From Tethya wilhelma (Eukaryota > Porifera > Demospongiae > Tethyida > Tethyidae): 64,000 bases of DNA. Made by a program: the position numbers and the translations under genes. The notes under the pieces were generated by a model. It was not told where the DNA came from. It did no database searches and saw only the letters and a list, made by a program, of their open reading frames with translations. The DNA is taken from NCBI GenBank assembly GCA_964030475.1, contig CAXIPT010000001.1, positions 4,276,849 through 4,340,848 on the forward strand, given 5' to 3'. Shown here one piece after another: positions 61,201-63,944 of the stretch. Position 1 is the stretch's first letter. Each line of letters opens with the position of its first letter.

Positions 61201-63944
61201 TCTTCAATCTTGGCCTTGACAGCACTACCAGTACTAGTGTATTAACAACAAAGCTCATCACTCCTGGTTCTTATGTGTACACATGTGAGGCGACAATATT
61301 GTCTATGCCATCATACTCTTCTTCAGTAGTCAGTGTGCAAGGTATACAATGTAGTCATGAATATTTTAGTCAACAATTTGACAAGTTGTTCTCAATGATT
61401 GTTATAACATCTTTCAGGTCCACGTAGCCCATTCAGGCCATCTGCTGTTAGATTCATTAATACCAGCTACTCTTCTGCCACATTGGAATGGAGAATTTCT
61501 GTGATACAATATACTCCAGAAGTTTACCACATTGAGTATGGGCTCACTCCTGACAGGTTAAGTCTTACTAGTCAAACTGTTGGAAGTGGCAGTGACCTAA
61601 GCGCTACGAATGAGATCTACTCTCTTACCCTCTTTGGACTGATTGCAAACACAACATACTACTACCAGGTCATGGCAACCAATTCACATGCATCCAACCA
61701 GAGCACTGTTGCTTCATTTACCTCTGTGCCTATACGTAAGTCTCGTGCATTCTTGGACTATCTGTTAAGCAAGCATGTGTCTTAACTTGTAATAATTTTT
61801 TTGTATATAGCCATTGCCATAGTTGTCCGTTCAAATGGAATTGCAAGAACTGGAGAAACACTGGAGCTAAGCTGCCTTATTACCAAAGATGTGAGCATAG
61901 TAGATCCTTTGGTGGTTTTGTGGATAGGACCAAATGGAGAGAGTGTATCCAATGAGACGGGAGTTTATCTGTTACCTCATTTGGTGAATGGTACCAGTGT
62001 GATGTCAGTGCTGCAATTTAGTCCACTGAGTGTATCTCATGAAGGCATCTACACATGCCAGGCATCTGTTGATGCAAATGAAGTCAGCTACACTTTCACC
62101 CTGTCTGTTGAAAGTAGGTCAGAGTATTGCACTCCTACAGGGTTGTAATACAGATCATTTCTATTAGGACAAGTTTTGAATGTGCAAATCTCCACAAATC
62201 CTACTGGTACTGTACACGAGGCTTCGTCAACTCTCCGCTTAACATGTATTGTTGTGGGACAATTTTACTCTCCACTCACCTATCAGTGGACATCAAGTTG
62301 TACTGGCAATTGTTTTGTGCTTGATGGAAATACCTCAAGCCTGGTCGAAAGTGCCCTTCACTCGACTGATTCTGGTAATCACTTCTGTTCTGTTGTTGAT
62401 TCTCTTGGGAACCGTGGAATGGGCTCAATTTCCATCACAGTAGAGGGTATGTTAAGAGAATCACATTCAACATGAGGTAGTTCAGTGTCATGATATTTTA
62501 TTCATGTATGAAATTGTATTCTTTAGGAGTGGGACTCAATTATGGTGACACTAGAGTTGAGAACAATACATTTGTTACAGCCAATAGTGATGGAATATTT
62601 GAAGACATTCATTGTAGTTCTGGTTCAATGATATCTAATGTTGGCCAGTGGATCAGTCCAAGTGGTGTTGATCTTGCCAATATTAACAGTATTGATCCTT
62701 TTGATATCACATTAGGTGATGCAAATGATCCAGGATCCCTAGTTGCTGAGCAAGCAAGTGGTCATCTGCTGACAGTTTTCAAGGAATCTACACTTGCCGC
62801 ATACCAGATGAAAATGGAGTGCAGAACTATCTATTCTTGGGAATATATCTAAGTGGATTTAACAGTAAGTTTAGCAATTCTAATTCAGTTGCATGCATGG
62901 TTATCATACAATTATTGCTTGATACCTATATATACAGCATCAGTGTCTATTGTGTCTCTTGAAAGAGACCCGTCATCTGGATCTGTGTTCACACTCAAAT
63001 GTGTTTCTTCTGGCTCACCTGCAACTCAAGTAACATGGACCAAGGATGGTGTTACACTTACCAATAGTAATGTGTATAAATCCATCCAAATTCTTCAAAG
63101 TGGAGCCACATCTACTTATTTCAATTTTCTTGAAGTACACTCTGGACCATATGGACTCCTTGGCGAATATGCCTGTATAGTTTCCAACTCAATTGGAACT
63201 GACATGAGAAGTATTGTAATTGAAGGTATAATTAGTTGATTTTTGTTCTTGTTTTGTTGTATACAGCATTATCTGATTGTCCTCCATCACAGGTATAAAT
63301 GTCAATAAGAGTGATCCTGTTTTTGCACTTGGAGAATCTGCATTACTCACATGTTCCTCTGACTTGGATGTAAACTCCATTGAGTGGATCTACAATCATC
63401 AGACTGTGCTTGTCTCGTACAGTGGCAATTCTTTACAGCTGTTGTTCAATCCAGTGTATGACAACATCCATAGTAGGGAGTACACATGTCGTGTCACTAG
63501 TTCTTATGGTGTTCAGGAAGAATCCGTACAAGTCTTTACAGAAGGTATGTGGTTCTTACCATTAATACTACTTACTATATATATAGTTGAGTTTCTTCCT
63601 TTATTATGCAATAGTTCCTATTGACGATGTACTAGTGTCTATTACAACTATGGGAACAATTGTAGCTGGACAGCAATACAGGTTAATCTGTACAGCTGTA
63701 TTTCCACCTGAGATTACCATACTTCCAAATGTGATTTGGCGAAACTCTGCTGGTGTTATCTCCAATGGTGATGGCATCACTATATCATCTGTATTGACAT
63801 CGTCTACAAATATTACCACCATTCTGACATTCGGCCCACTTCGTATTGCACACGGTGGACAGTTTAGCTGTAGGGCTACTGTCACCTCGGCAGCACCTCC
63901 TTATACTATCTTAAAGACATCGGAGGTTGATTTTGTTGTTCCAG
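2934..63944 (+). CDS. Giant modular extracellular/receptor-like gene (whole-gene view; 3' end outside window)
   Basis: I read 66 exons as one + strand gene. Order: signal peptide, NIDO x3, (YWTD propeller + EGF) x7, LDLa, NIDO with nested SRCR, NIDO x2, Ig x7, FN3, Ig x6. Every module border is a phase-1 intron, so consecutive modules join in frame, for example last NIDO3 exon ending G plus TA of the next exon, or EGF7 ending G plus TA of LDLa. No stop codon or new start Met interrupts the chain apart from gaps noted below. Known family roles: NIDO occurs in nidogen, tectorin and mucin-4; YWTD propellers with CLLS-type EGFs bind ligands in LRPs and nidogen; SRCR and Ig are recognition and adhesion modules. 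A secreted or cell-surface adhesion/recognition protein is inferred. Doubts: the link of the signal exon to NIDO1, and whether it could be two adjacent genes. A transmembrane segment, if any, lies beyond 63944. Confidence 0.65.
3089..3089. other. Single N, probable contig join
   Basis: The perfect inverted identity with the right arm ends here. The sequence after it is unrelated to the continuation of the mirrored arm (below 6151). Confidence 0.75.
3715..4240. repeat. Fold-back repeat with a third partial copy
   Basis: A segment at about 3715-3890 (GTCAAAGTGTTTTTTAGTCATT, TTTTATCATGGGCCGATAATGGG) recurs inverted at about 3910-4070 and again in direct orientation at about 4115-4225. A hairpin-forming mobile element is likely. 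The stretch 3090-3714 shows no gene; it holds AT-rich unique sequence with a ~60 bp motif (GGTCTGTGTAGCTA) also found near 5710. Confidence 0.65.
4244..4455. mobile_element. Palindromic MITE, TA-flanked, ends CCGTATAGCTAGAAATTT
   Basis: Left end TACCGTATAGCTAGAAATTT and right end AAATTTCTAGCTATACGGTA form ~25 bp terminal inverted repeats around a ~210 bp AT/CG-patterned core (repeated TTTCGCGG). Flanking TA dinucleotides fit a Tc1/mariner-type MITE. Related elements lie at 23050-23275 and 46100-46335. Confidence 0.8.
4498..5094. repeat. Tandem duplication, units of ~291 and ~285 bp plus a stub
   Basis: TTCGTTTTGAG starts at 4498, 4789 and 5074. Two full units are highly similar, with small indels such as an extra TATA and GAG versus GGGAA near each start. 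A 173-codon open frame on the minus strand (4465-4986) simply spans the two repeats and shows the same peptide twice. I do not regard it as a gene. Confidence 0.85.
5150..5325 (+). mobile_element. Probable retroposon 3' tail ending in poly(A)
   Basis: A comparatively GC-rich block (GATGTAAAGCCGTCAGTCCC near 5213, then GGTAAACCCGAAGGGGCAC near 5291) ends in a 12-base A run at about 5312-5323. A GC-rich tail plus poly(A) suggests a SINE or a truncated LINE 3' end. Family not recognised. Confidence 0.5.
5326..6150. other. AT-rich intergenic or intronic sequence, nothing recognised
   Basis: No coding-like exon, palindrome or tandem structure beyond the short motif near 5710 that also occurs near 3180. 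Confidence 0.5.
6153..7714. repeat. Right arm of the inverted repeat, with an inverted signal-peptide exon at 6253-6307
   Basis: Exact reverse complement of 1527-3088, bounded by the N at 7715. It carries the same signal-peptide exon on the minus strand (start codon at 6307, donor just below 6253), which points away from the rest of the gene. See findings for the misassembly interpretation. Confidence 0.9.
7819..7929. mobile_element. Short palindromic MITE (~110 bp)
   Basis: Left end AGTTAATGCACCGT and right end ACGGTGCATTAACT are inverted, with further pairing of GAGTACTCTAC and GTAGAGTAC inside. The fold-back forms a ~30 bp stem with mismatches. No coding capacity. Confidence 0.8.
8208..8290. 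repeat. ~20 bp minisatellite, four units
   Basis: AGCCGTGCTCTATTATTCCC-like units occur four times in a row with few changes. Confidence 0.85.
8386..8560. repeat. Dispersed repeat related to 51640-52385
   Basis: CATTTCCCCATTGACTTCCA followed by CAAAAG..CCCAAGATGGC resembles both arms of the inverted element near 52 kb. Only one arm is recognisable here, so it is a solo end. The following stretch to 9270 includes a short CCCTAG run at 8805-8827 and no gene. Confidence 0.6.
9272..9347. repeat. Near-perfect hairpin, ~33 bp arms
   Basis: CTCTAGCAGTAGTCTGACTT at 9272 pairs with AAGCCAGACTACTCTAGCAG near 9327-9346, and CCAGACTCTTC pairs with GAAGAGTCTGG around an ~8 base loop. Probably a tiny MITE or hairpin relic. 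Confidence 0.8.
9389..9503 (+). mobile_element. F1 element, solo terminal arm
   Basis: ACAAGTAGTAAAATTTG, then GTAGGAATGGGCAGTGCAG, then TTTCGGCACATGACTA match the terminal arm of the F1 family (see 12428-13427). No body is attached. The following 9504-10187 has no recognisable exon. It includes a GCGCC run near 10005 and a G9 tract near 10098. Confidence 0.7.
10188..10805 (+). CDS. NIDO domain 1 (exons B and C)
   Basis: Exon B is 10188-10481 (acceptor CTATAG; ends GATACTATG before GTATGG). A GC donor at 10467 (GGACAG/GCAAGT) is an equally in-frame alternative. Exon C is 10592-10805 (ends CAATTAC before GTGAG, phase 1). NIDO landmarks: [33 protein letters not shown], then [20 protein letters not shown] and TIACQN. 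The usual first NIDO exon, which precedes 'V.TNG.FSF' in NIDO3-6, is not found upstream and may be lost in the misassembled 3-7.7 kb region. FGASADIS replaces the usual PFW.D.D, so the Trp normally there is missing. NIDO is an extracellular module of nidogen and tectorin type; its exact role is unknown. Confidence 0.85.
10875..11443 (+). mobile_element. F1 element, 3'-truncated copy
   Basis: Starts CATACGTACGGTAGTACGTA then CTAGGAATGGGCC, followed by the shared body (CAATACAAAATGTTTATG, CTAGCAAAACAAAATTAAG, GGGAAGCCACAATAGTGCC). It reaches the first terminal arm (GTGTAGGAATGGGC) and stops. The remaining stretch to 11965 shows no gene. Confidence 0.85.
11965..12185. repeat. Simple-sequence tract, AAAAATC/AAATCAC
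   Basis: About 220 bp of near-continuous AAATCAAAAATC and CAAATCACAAATC units on the + strand. It gives an open frame of K/N/Q/S only, which is not a gene. Confidence 0.9.
12240..12415. repeat. Interleaved palindromes of AAAATGCGC
   Basis: The core AAAATGCGCTGCGCATTTTG near 12366 is a perfect short palindrome. The same GCGCATTTT or AAAATGCGC half-site occurs repeatedly across ~170 bp. It resembles a MITE with multiple half-sites. Confidence 0.6.
12428..13427 (-). mobile_element. F1 element, full-length reverse copy (~1.0 kb)
   Basis: This is the reference copy. Reading the minus strand it begins CATACGTACGGTAGTACGTA, AGTAGGAATGGGCC, runs through the ~600 bp body and reaches two mutually inverted arms (GTAGTCATGTGCCAAAATTG and GTAGGAATGGGCAGTGC...ACAAGTAGTAAAAATTTC) separated by ~170 bp. 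The two element ends share GTAGGAATGGGC in inverted orientation. It has no open frame of note, so it is non-autonomous. Intronic, between NIDO1 and NIDO2. Confidence 0.85.
14077..14550. mobile_element. MITE with hairpin ends TAACCCTTGGTGC / GCGCACAAAGGGTTA
   Basis: It begins AAGGCACCAAGGTGCATAAC and ends CCTAGGTGCGCATGCGCACA before AAGGGTTA. A second copy of the same layout is at 47744-48279. It contains an (AC)n tract at 14453-14503. The flanking stretches 13428-14076 and 14551-15017 show no gene. Confidence 0.8.
15018..15757. mobile_element. F1 fragments in inverted arrangement, ending at an N
   Basis: A terminal arm lies at 15018-15117. A truncated body plus arm lies at about 15195-15580. 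The segment 15655-15757 is the reverse complement of about 15073-15175 and runs straight into the N at 15758. The same subfamily body is seen at 36250-36650. Confidence 0.7.
15758..15758. other. Single N, probable contig join cutting NIDO2
   Basis: To the left is F1 terminal-arm sequence. To the right the sequence is immediately coding, in the middle of a NIDO exon. The transition falls exactly at the N. Confidence 0.8.
15759..16328 (+). CDS. NIDO domain 2 (exon B truncated at its start, exon C intact)
   Basis: From 15759 the frame reads [20 protein letters not shown] then [11 protein letters not shown], aligning without gaps to NIDO3 ([31 protein letters not shown]). Exon B ends at 16022 (ACAAGTGAT before GTTAGT, phase 0). 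Exon C is 16106-16328: [38 protein letters not shown], phase 1. The first ~8 codons of exon B and all of exon A are absent because the assembly changes to repeat at the N. Otherwise it is a normal NIDO module, so the domain is probably intact in the organism. Confidence 0.85.
16390..17222 (+). CDS. NIDO domain 3 (complete, three exons)
   Basis: Exon A is 16390-16535 ([33 protein letters not shown]), exon B 16604-16888 ([52 protein letters not shown]), exon C 16991-17222 ([51 protein letters not shown]). Intron phases are 1-0-0-1. This copy defines the canonical exon plan used to judge the others. Cys in exon C (YQCG and ACLN) are conserved in all six NIDO copies and may pair. The phase-1 end joins directly to the first propeller exon. 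Confidence 0.92.
17283..18655. mobile_element. F1 cluster with nested palindromic MITE (17684-17975)
   Basis: A forward F1 start at 17283 (CATACGTACGGTAGTACGTA) runs to about 17660. A nested palindrome follows, with ends CTCTCACCTTTGACCTTACA and TGTAAGGTCAAAGGTGAGAG. A reverse F1 arm plus body lies at about 18034-18350, and another arm at about 18535-18655. All lie in the intron between NIDO3 and propeller module I. Confidence 0.8.
18663..19906 (+). CDS. YWTD beta-propeller + EGF, module I
   Basis: Five exons: e1 18663-18783 ([20 protein letters not shown], ends ALDYDYR), e2 18838-18944 ([25 protein letters not shown]), e3 19036-19192 ([25 protein letters not shown]), e4 19280-19677 ([34 protein letters not shown]), EGF 19775-19906 (six Cys: [23 protein letters not shown]). 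Phases 1-2-1-2-1-1. LRP and nidogen use such six-bladed propellers capped by an EGF to bind protein ligands. The extra Cys in LLCTG and YWTDRC look like a module-specific disulphide (see findings). Confidence 0.92.
19973..21527 (+). CDS. YWTD beta-propeller + EGF, module II (exons 2 and 3 lost in an N gap)
   Basis: e1 is 19973-20105 ([26 protein letters not shown]), e4 20947-21338 ([38 protein letters not shown]), EGF 21399-21527 ([27 protein letters not shown]). Exons 2 and 3, expected to be ~107 and ~157 nt, are not visible. The intervening sequence is a (GT)n tract interrupted by 647 Ns, which is long enough to contain both. e1 ends in phase 2 and e4 starts in phase 2, so even skipping of both would stay in frame. 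Confidence 0.88.
20109..20939. repeat. (GT)n microsatellite interrupted by a 647-N gap
   Basis: GT repeats flank the Ns on both sides (20109-20201 and 20849-20939). The Ns occupy 20202-20848. Open frames of alternating Cys-Val or His-Thr through it are artefacts. Confidence 0.97.
21598..27926 (+). CDS. YWTD beta-propeller + EGF, module III (5.1 kb intron; EGF short by two Cys)
   Basis: e1 is 21598-21718 ([27 protein letters not shown]), e2 21860-21978 ([22 protein letters not shown]), e3 22080-22236 ([27 protein letters not shown]), e4 27352-27743 ([38 protein letters not shown]). The EGF exon 27837-27926 ([23 protein letters not shown]) ends at a GTATGT donor in the correct phase 1 but has only four of six Cys: the CxCP step reads CVIP and the last Cys is missing. 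An F2 element starts ~45 bp later. The intron 22237-27351 is filled with F1, F3 and F2 copies. Confidence 0.88.
22279..22862 (+). mobile_element. F1 element copy
   Basis: GTACGTACGGAAGTACGTAT then TTAGGAATGGGTTGAATGTC starts a diverged body. It ends with the CGCATGACTACTT arm and has no second inverted arm. Intronic in module III. Confidence 0.8.
23050..23275. mobile_element. MITE, ends CCGTATAGCAGGAAATTTTC / GAAAATTTCCCGCTATAAAG
   Basis: Terminal inverted repeats of ~20 bp resemble those of the elements at 4244-4455 and 46100-46335. The interior has repeated AAATTT and TTTCGTA patterns. Confidence 0.75.
23286..24007 (+). mobile_element. F3 element (GGAGTGGGCGAGCGAAG tail)
   Basis: Begins TATAAGCAAAGTTTTGTCCG with a (GT)n tract and carries GAAGTGATGTGACCTCGAGC and TTTGAGATCGCTGACAAGGC. 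It ends AAGGAGTGGGCGAGCGAAGT then GAGCCCCACTCCTTG, a terminal hairpin. Copies are at 28823-29560 (3' end missing) and 31232-31948. No transposase is seen. Confidence 0.75.
24031..24876. mobile_element. F1 pieces: reverse arm (24031-24138) and forward body (24187-24876)
   Basis: The forward copy is nearly identical to the one at 26287-26975 and stops at the same internal point (GTTCAAGTCATGG), where this copy meets a single N at 24877. An (AC)n tract follows at 24918-24951. Confidence 0.8.
25295..26063 (+). mobile_element. F2 element (CCCAGTATGGTAGTACTGGG end)
   Basis: The left end is a palindrome, CCCAGTATGGTAGTACTGGG, then AGGAATGGCAC. The right end is TTTGGCCATTCCTATG followed by TTTTTTGTACTTGTA. 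The layout copies F1 (palindromic head, GGAATGG, inverted CCATTCCT tail) with a different body. A second copy is at 27972-28557. Confidence 0.75.
26287..27252 (+). mobile_element. F1 element, near full length
   Basis: Head CATACGTACGGTAGTACGTA at 26290, body, first arm to GTTCAAGTCATGG (26975), spacer, then reverse arm GAAGTAGTCATGTGCC to CATTCCTACACTGC and TTTTTGTTACTTG. It ends ~100 bp before module III exon 4. Confidence 0.82.
27972..28557 (+). mobile_element. F2 element, second copy
   Basis: CCCAGTATGCTAGTACTGGG then ACTGGAATGACACAGATGGC at the left. The right end is TAGCCATTCCTGTGTCTC and then a T run before ACTTGTG. It sits just after the shortened EGF exon of module III. The interior has an inverted pair (GGAATTCTTCATGCAGCCCG and its partner GGAAGAATTC) near 28406-28440. 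Confidence 0.75.
28558..29602. mobile_element. F3 copy (28823-29560) with nested MITE (29030-29292)
   Basis: The F3 head CATATTATAAGCAAAGTTTT at 28821 is followed by the F3 body. Between GACTG and GACTGTTTTTGAGATC a 263 bp element is inserted, with inverted ends AGGCCCGTAG and CTACGGGCCT and a GACTG duplication on both sides. Other F3 copies lack it. 28558-28822 shows nothing else beyond a T-rich run at about 28636. Confidence 0.8.
29603..30655 (+). mobile_element. F1 element, full length
   Basis: Head shortened to CATACGTATACAGTAGGAAT, then body, first arm near 30185-30300 and reverse arm near 30535-30650. Followed by a (TA)n tract, then at 30725 a diverged F3-like tail (GAGCAAGGAGCATGGCAAGT). 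30775-31231 holds two similar ~60 bp stretches (ATTTCTGCTTCTAGCTGG at about 30978 and 31073) and no gene. Confidence 0.8.
31232..33190 (+). mobile_element. F3 copy, then F1 copy split by a nested insertion (32093-32740)
   Basis: F3 runs from TTATAAGCAAAGTTTTGACG to its hairpin tail at 31948, immediately joined to an F1 head (CATACGGTAGTGTGTATAAT). The F1 body is interrupted after ACCAACTGCAC by ~650 bp (TCAGGTGTGGGACTAAACGC ... GGTCCCAGTCCTTAATGCAC) and resumes at GCATGCAAGCCC. It ends in a short reverse arm near 33140-33190. Three insertion events are layered here. Confidence 0.72.
33423..35859 (+). CDS. YWTD beta-propeller + EGF, module IV
   Basis: e1 is 33423-33549 ([27 protein letters not shown]), e2 33613-33728 ([24 protein letters not shown]), e3 34957-35113 ([28 protein letters not shown]), e4 35275-35666 ([40 protein letters not shown]), EGF 35731-35859 ([27 protein letters not shown]). 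e3 ends GG before GTGAG, so the usual Arg at that border becomes Gly. Intron e2-e3 carries a degenerate F1 copy. The paired Cys of e2 and e3 are both present. Confidence 0.92.
34060..34763 (+). mobile_element. Degenerate F1 copy, body 3' part and both arms
   Basis: GCAGTGTAGGAATGGGTAGT and TTTCGGCACATGACTACC are followed by a spacer and the reverse arm (GAAGTAGTCATGTGCC ... TTTTTCTACTTGTA). The head is missing. Intronic in module IV. Confidence 0.72.
35930..36911 (+). mobile_element. F1 element, full length
   Basis: CATACGTACGGTAGTACGTA head at 35930, then AGTAGGAATGGGCCGACTGT. Body contains a TTCC microsatellite (36164-36190). First arm ends CATGACTACTTCATTTT near 36650; reverse arm at about 36800-36911. 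It belongs to the same subfamily as 15195-15580 and 49078-49990. Confidence 0.85.
37233..42380 (+). CDS. YWTD beta-propeller + EGF, module V (exon 3 not found)
   Basis: e1 is 37233-37353 ([27 protein letters not shown]), e2 37869-37987 ([25 protein letters not shown]), e4 41796-42187 ([39 protein letters not shown]), EGF 42252-42380 ([28 protein letters not shown]). The expected ~157 nt exon 3 with (G)LAWDWI..YWTDxC is not visible between 37988 and 41795. e2 ends in phase 1 and e4 starts in phase 2, so without exon 3 the frame breaks. The single N at 38401 in this intron marks a likely place of loss. A LINE fragment and a MITE occupy much of the interval. Confidence 0.85.
38401..38665. mobile_element. 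Single N (38401) followed by degenerate F1 arms
   Basis: The N separates CCGATCATAAC from TGGACAAAACAACTACCG. Then GGAACAAGGCATGTCCCAAT and the reverse GAAGTAATCATATGGCG arm are recognisable (38460-38655). The flanks 37988-38400 and 38666-39480 show no exon. The latter has two related ~60 bp stretches with TGTGACTG.TTCCA.TG.CT. Confidence 0.6.
39481..40430 (+). mobile_element. Non-LTR retrotransposon 3' fragment (end of reverse transcriptase)
   Basis: Starts within the reverse-transcriptase core: [17 protein letters not shown], where TDDAKC occupies the FADD box position, then [14 protein letters not shown]. After a frameshift it continues [46 protein letters not shown] and [13 protein letters not shown]. 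After a further shift it reads [14 protein letters not shown]. This is the classic C-terminal region of CR1/Jockey-type elements. It is truncated at the 5' end, has at least three frameshifts and is dead. It is a different element from that at 1-1740. Confidence 0.88.
40450..41151. mobile_element. MITE with ends AACCCTCGGCG / CGCCGAGGGTT (~700 bp)
   Basis: Exact 11 bp inverted termini. An internal hairpin near the left end (GGCGTGTGAAACACGCC) is followed by GTAGTCGTTTTTTTCCG and a (GT)n tract (40503-40534). The motif TAGTCGTTTTGTCCG also follows hairpin heads at 51119 and within the large inverted repeat, suggesting a shared superfamily. No transposase. Confidence 0.8.
41347..41402. repeat. 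(AAT)n microsatellite
   Basis: ATTAATAATAATGATAAT followed by a continuous AAT run. The surrounding 41152-41795 has no other recognisable feature. Confidence 0.9.
42464..47035 (+). CDS. YWTD beta-propeller + EGF, module VI (lacks the extra Cys pair)
   Basis: e1 is 42464-42578 ([27 protein letters not shown]), e2 42644-42750 ([25 protein letters not shown]), e3 44592-44751 ([27 protein letters not shown]), e4 46445-46839 ([38 protein letters not shown]), EGF 46904-47035 ([28 protein letters not shown]). Both Cys that other modules carry at the end of e2 and after YWTD in e3 are replaced here (SD and SS). e3 is 3 nt longer than in modules I, III and IV. Introns e2-e3 and e3-e4 are expanded by repeats. 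Confidence 0.92.
42751..44591. other. Intron with palindromic MITE at 44303-44542
   Basis: Ends GATAAGATATGGAAATTTTT and AAAAATTTTCTCTTAATTATC pair, as do the inner GGATTCTGAAAATTTCAAAC and TTTGAAATTTCAGAATCC and repeated AAGCTTAGGCTTA blocks. A fragment of the CCCGCTATA-type MITE lies at about 44145-44215. 42751-44144 shows no exon, only a TTTCAGGCTT repeat near 43120. Confidence 0.7.
44838..45300. mobile_element. MITE with ends ATGGCCAAGAGTGTATTAA / TTAATACACTCTTGATATG
   Basis: Inverted termini at about 44846 and 45268-45292. Inside are an inner hairpin (GTGCTGACC-type, 45070-45110) and mirrored AATGGCAAACAAA and TTTGTTTGCCATT. Intronic in module VI. Confidence 0.7.
45338..46335 (-). mobile_element. 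Degenerate reverse F1 copy, interrupted by a TA-flanked MITE (46100-46335)
   Basis: Arms near 45345-45598, reverse body near 45700-45960 (CAGTCAAAGTTGGCTCAACA) and another arm at about 46045-46090. The MITE has ends ATACCGTTTAGCGGGAAATT and AATTTCCCGCTATATACGGT. Confidence 0.7.
47744..48279. mobile_element. MITE, second copy of the 14077-14550 family
   Basis: Begins AAGGCACCAAGGTGCATAAC, ends CCTAGGTGTGCATGCGCACC before AAGGGTTAA. The shared interior includes TTGTTCCTTGATGTTGGCTA. The preceding intron stretch 47036-47743 shows nothing else. Confidence 0.8.
48495..53919 (+). CDS. YWTD beta-propeller + EGF, module VII (4.0 kb intron)
   Basis: e1 is 48495-48612 ([27 protein letters not shown]), e2 48922-49028 ([23 protein letters not shown]), e3 53035-53197 ([28 protein letters not shown]), e4 53278-53675 ([40 protein letters not shown]), EGF 53794-53919 ([26 protein letters not shown]). 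e3 is 6 nt longer than the common 157. Intron e2-e3 holds an F1 copy and an inverted element but no additional exon. The module joins in phase to LDLa. Confidence 0.92.
49078..49990 (+). mobile_element. F1 element with an (AG)n tract
   Basis: Starts ATACAGTAGTATGTATAGTA then GGAATAGGCC. The body carries an (AG)n microsatellite at 49244-49296. Terminal arms at about 49680-49730 and 49895-49990. Confidence 0.8.
49991..51639. other. Repeat-rich intron sequence, no exon recognised
   Basis: Contains a TGGTGG-rich stretch near 50215-50290 and T-runs near 50400-50440. At 51119-51200 lies a hairpin-headed repeat (GCCTCGGCGCG, CACGTGCAGAGGATTACG, TAGTCGTTTTGTCCGTCTGT) shared with 6953-7050 in the inverted repeat. 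No gene seen. Confidence 0.5.
51640..52385. mobile_element. Inverted-repeat element with ~200 bp arms
   Basis: The left arm contains TATGGGAGTCAATGGGGAAA and, further in, AAAAAGAACCAGGTCTGTCAG. The right arm carries their reverse complements (CTGACAGACCTGGTTC; TTTCCCCATTGACTCCCATA). Conceptual translations of the two arms give near-identical peptides on opposite strands, which is an artefact of the inverted repeat and not two genes. A solo arm is at 8386-8560. 52386-53034 shows no further feature. Confidence 0.8.
54251..54370 (+). CDS. LDL-receptor class A (LDLa) domain, single exon
   Basis: Six Cys in canonical spacing: [34 protein letters not shown] and VNC. The acidic calcium-binding end [12 protein letters not shown] is intact. 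Acceptor CTGCAG at 54250, donor GTAAG after CTCGAT, phases 1-1. LDLa repeats bind calcium and basic ligand patches in LDL-receptor family proteins. A single LDLa placed after seven propellers reverses the usual LRP order, where clusters of LDLa precede propellers. Confidence 0.95.
54444..55821 (+). CDS. NIDO domain 4 split by a nested SRCR domain
   Basis: NIDO exon A is 54444-54589 ([31 protein letters not shown]), B 54651-54927 ([45 protein letters not shown]). Exon B stops in phase 1 rather than 0. SRCR exons a 54991-55189 ([40 protein letters not shown]) and b 55265-55407 ([32 protein letters not shown]) follow. NIDO then resumes with a mini-exon 55505-55530 (TGDVQHAK) and exon C 55605-55821 ([43 protein letters not shown]). 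The SRCR has six Cys, fitting group A. SRCR domains act in ligand binding in scavenger and immune receptors. Confidence 0.92.
55886..56711 (+). CDS. NIDO domain 5 (exon A uses a GC donor)
   Basis: Exon A is 55886-56031 ([32 protein letters not shown]) followed by GCAAGT instead of GT. The exon length (146 nt) and end (TVY) match exons A of NIDO3 and NIDO4 exactly. Exon B is 56088-56372 ([46 protein letters not shown]), exon C 56489-56711 ([48 protein letters not shown]). Complete module, phases 1-0-0-1. Confidence 0.93.
56744..57780 (+). mobile_element. F1 element, full length, with a short internal insertion
   Basis: CATACGTACGATAGTACGTA head. The body is interrupted at about 56844-57010 by ~165 bp of unrelated AT-rich sequence; AATTAAG-CCCTCAAACTTG resumes afterwards. 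First arm ends CATGACTACTTCATTTT near 57510, reverse arm at about 57685-57775. It lies in the NIDO5-NIDO6 intron and is the last large repeat before the window's end. Confidence 0.85.
57814..58557 (+). CDS. NIDO domain 6 (exons B and C fused)
   Basis: Exon A is 57814-57956 ([31 protein letters not shown]). A single exon 58026-58557 covers B and C ([51 protein letters not shown], then [39 protein letters not shown]). The intron that separates B and C in NIDO1, 2, 3 and 5 is missing and the reading frame runs straight through. NIDO4 has its C exon separate as well, so loss in NIDO6 is the simplest reading. It ends in phase 1 and joins Ig1. Confidence 0.93.
58634..60091 (+). CDS. Immunoglobulin-like domains Ig1-Ig4
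   Basis: One exon per domain, all phase 1-1. Ig1 58634-58921 ([36 protein letters not shown]). Ig2 59003-59341 ([36 protein letters not shown]). Ig3 59418-59711 ([30 protein letters not shown]). Ig4 59843-60091 ([39 protein letters not shown]). Each shows the two framework Cys and the central Trp. Ig arrays of this kind are usual in cell-adhesion and recognition receptors. Many N-x-S/T sites suggest glycosylation. Ig1-5 resemble Ig9-13 in the same order. Confidence 0.85.
60154..61341 (+). CDS. Immunoglobulin-like domains Ig5-Ig7
   Basis: Ig5 60154-60495 ([43 protein letters not shown]). Ig6 60572-60931 ([42 protein letters not shown]). Ig7 61015-61341 ([31 protein letters not shown]). All single exons, phase 1-1, no repeats in the introns. 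The G/A-x-Y-x-C motifs before the second Cys are typical of I/V-set Ig folds. Confidence 0.87.
61418..61735 (+). CDS. Fibronectin type III domain
   Basis: Single phase 1-1 exon. FN3 signature: [18 protein letters not shown] (conserved Trp), YHIEYGL, then [20 protein letters not shown] (the L..N-T-x-Y-x-x-x-V motif). It sits between Ig7 and Ig8, which would make a short adhesive spacer in the Ig array. No Cys. Confidence 0.9.
61811..62446 (+). CDS. Immunoglobulin-like domains Ig8 and Ig9
   Basis: Ig8 61811-62113 ([43 protein letters not shown]). Ig9 62168-62446 ([53 protein letters not shown]). Phases 1-1. Ig9 matches Ig1 in its T-x-N-P-x-G start and its YQW.(x)..C stretch, opening the second five-domain block. 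Confidence 0.87.
62527..62864 (+). CDS. Immunoglobulin-like domain Ig10 with an apparent 1-nt frameshift
   Basis: The exon starts [15 protein letters not shown] and is clearly paralogous to Ig2 ([14 protein letters not shown] against [14 protein letters not shown]). Flanked by a good acceptor and GTAAG donor in phase 1, it is 338 nt, one less than needed for phases 1-1. The first frame is good up to SGHLLTVF; the domain continues in another frame as [20 protein letters not shown], matching Ig2 [14 protein letters not shown]. The break lies at the T run 62776-62779. A missing T from sequencing is the simplest cause; a real inactivating mutation is the alternative. Staying in the first frame meets a stop (TAA) about 20 codons later. 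Confidence 0.85.
62938..63944 (+). CDS. Immunoglobulin-like domains Ig11-Ig13; gene continues beyond the window
   Basis: Ig11 62938-63225 ([44 protein letters not shown]). Ig12 63293-63544 ([47 protein letters not shown]). Ig13 63615-63944 ([51 protein letters not shown]). The last exon ends CCAG before GTACAT, phase 1, so more exons follow past 64000. Nothing in the window shows a membrane anchor or C-terminus. Confidence 0.88.
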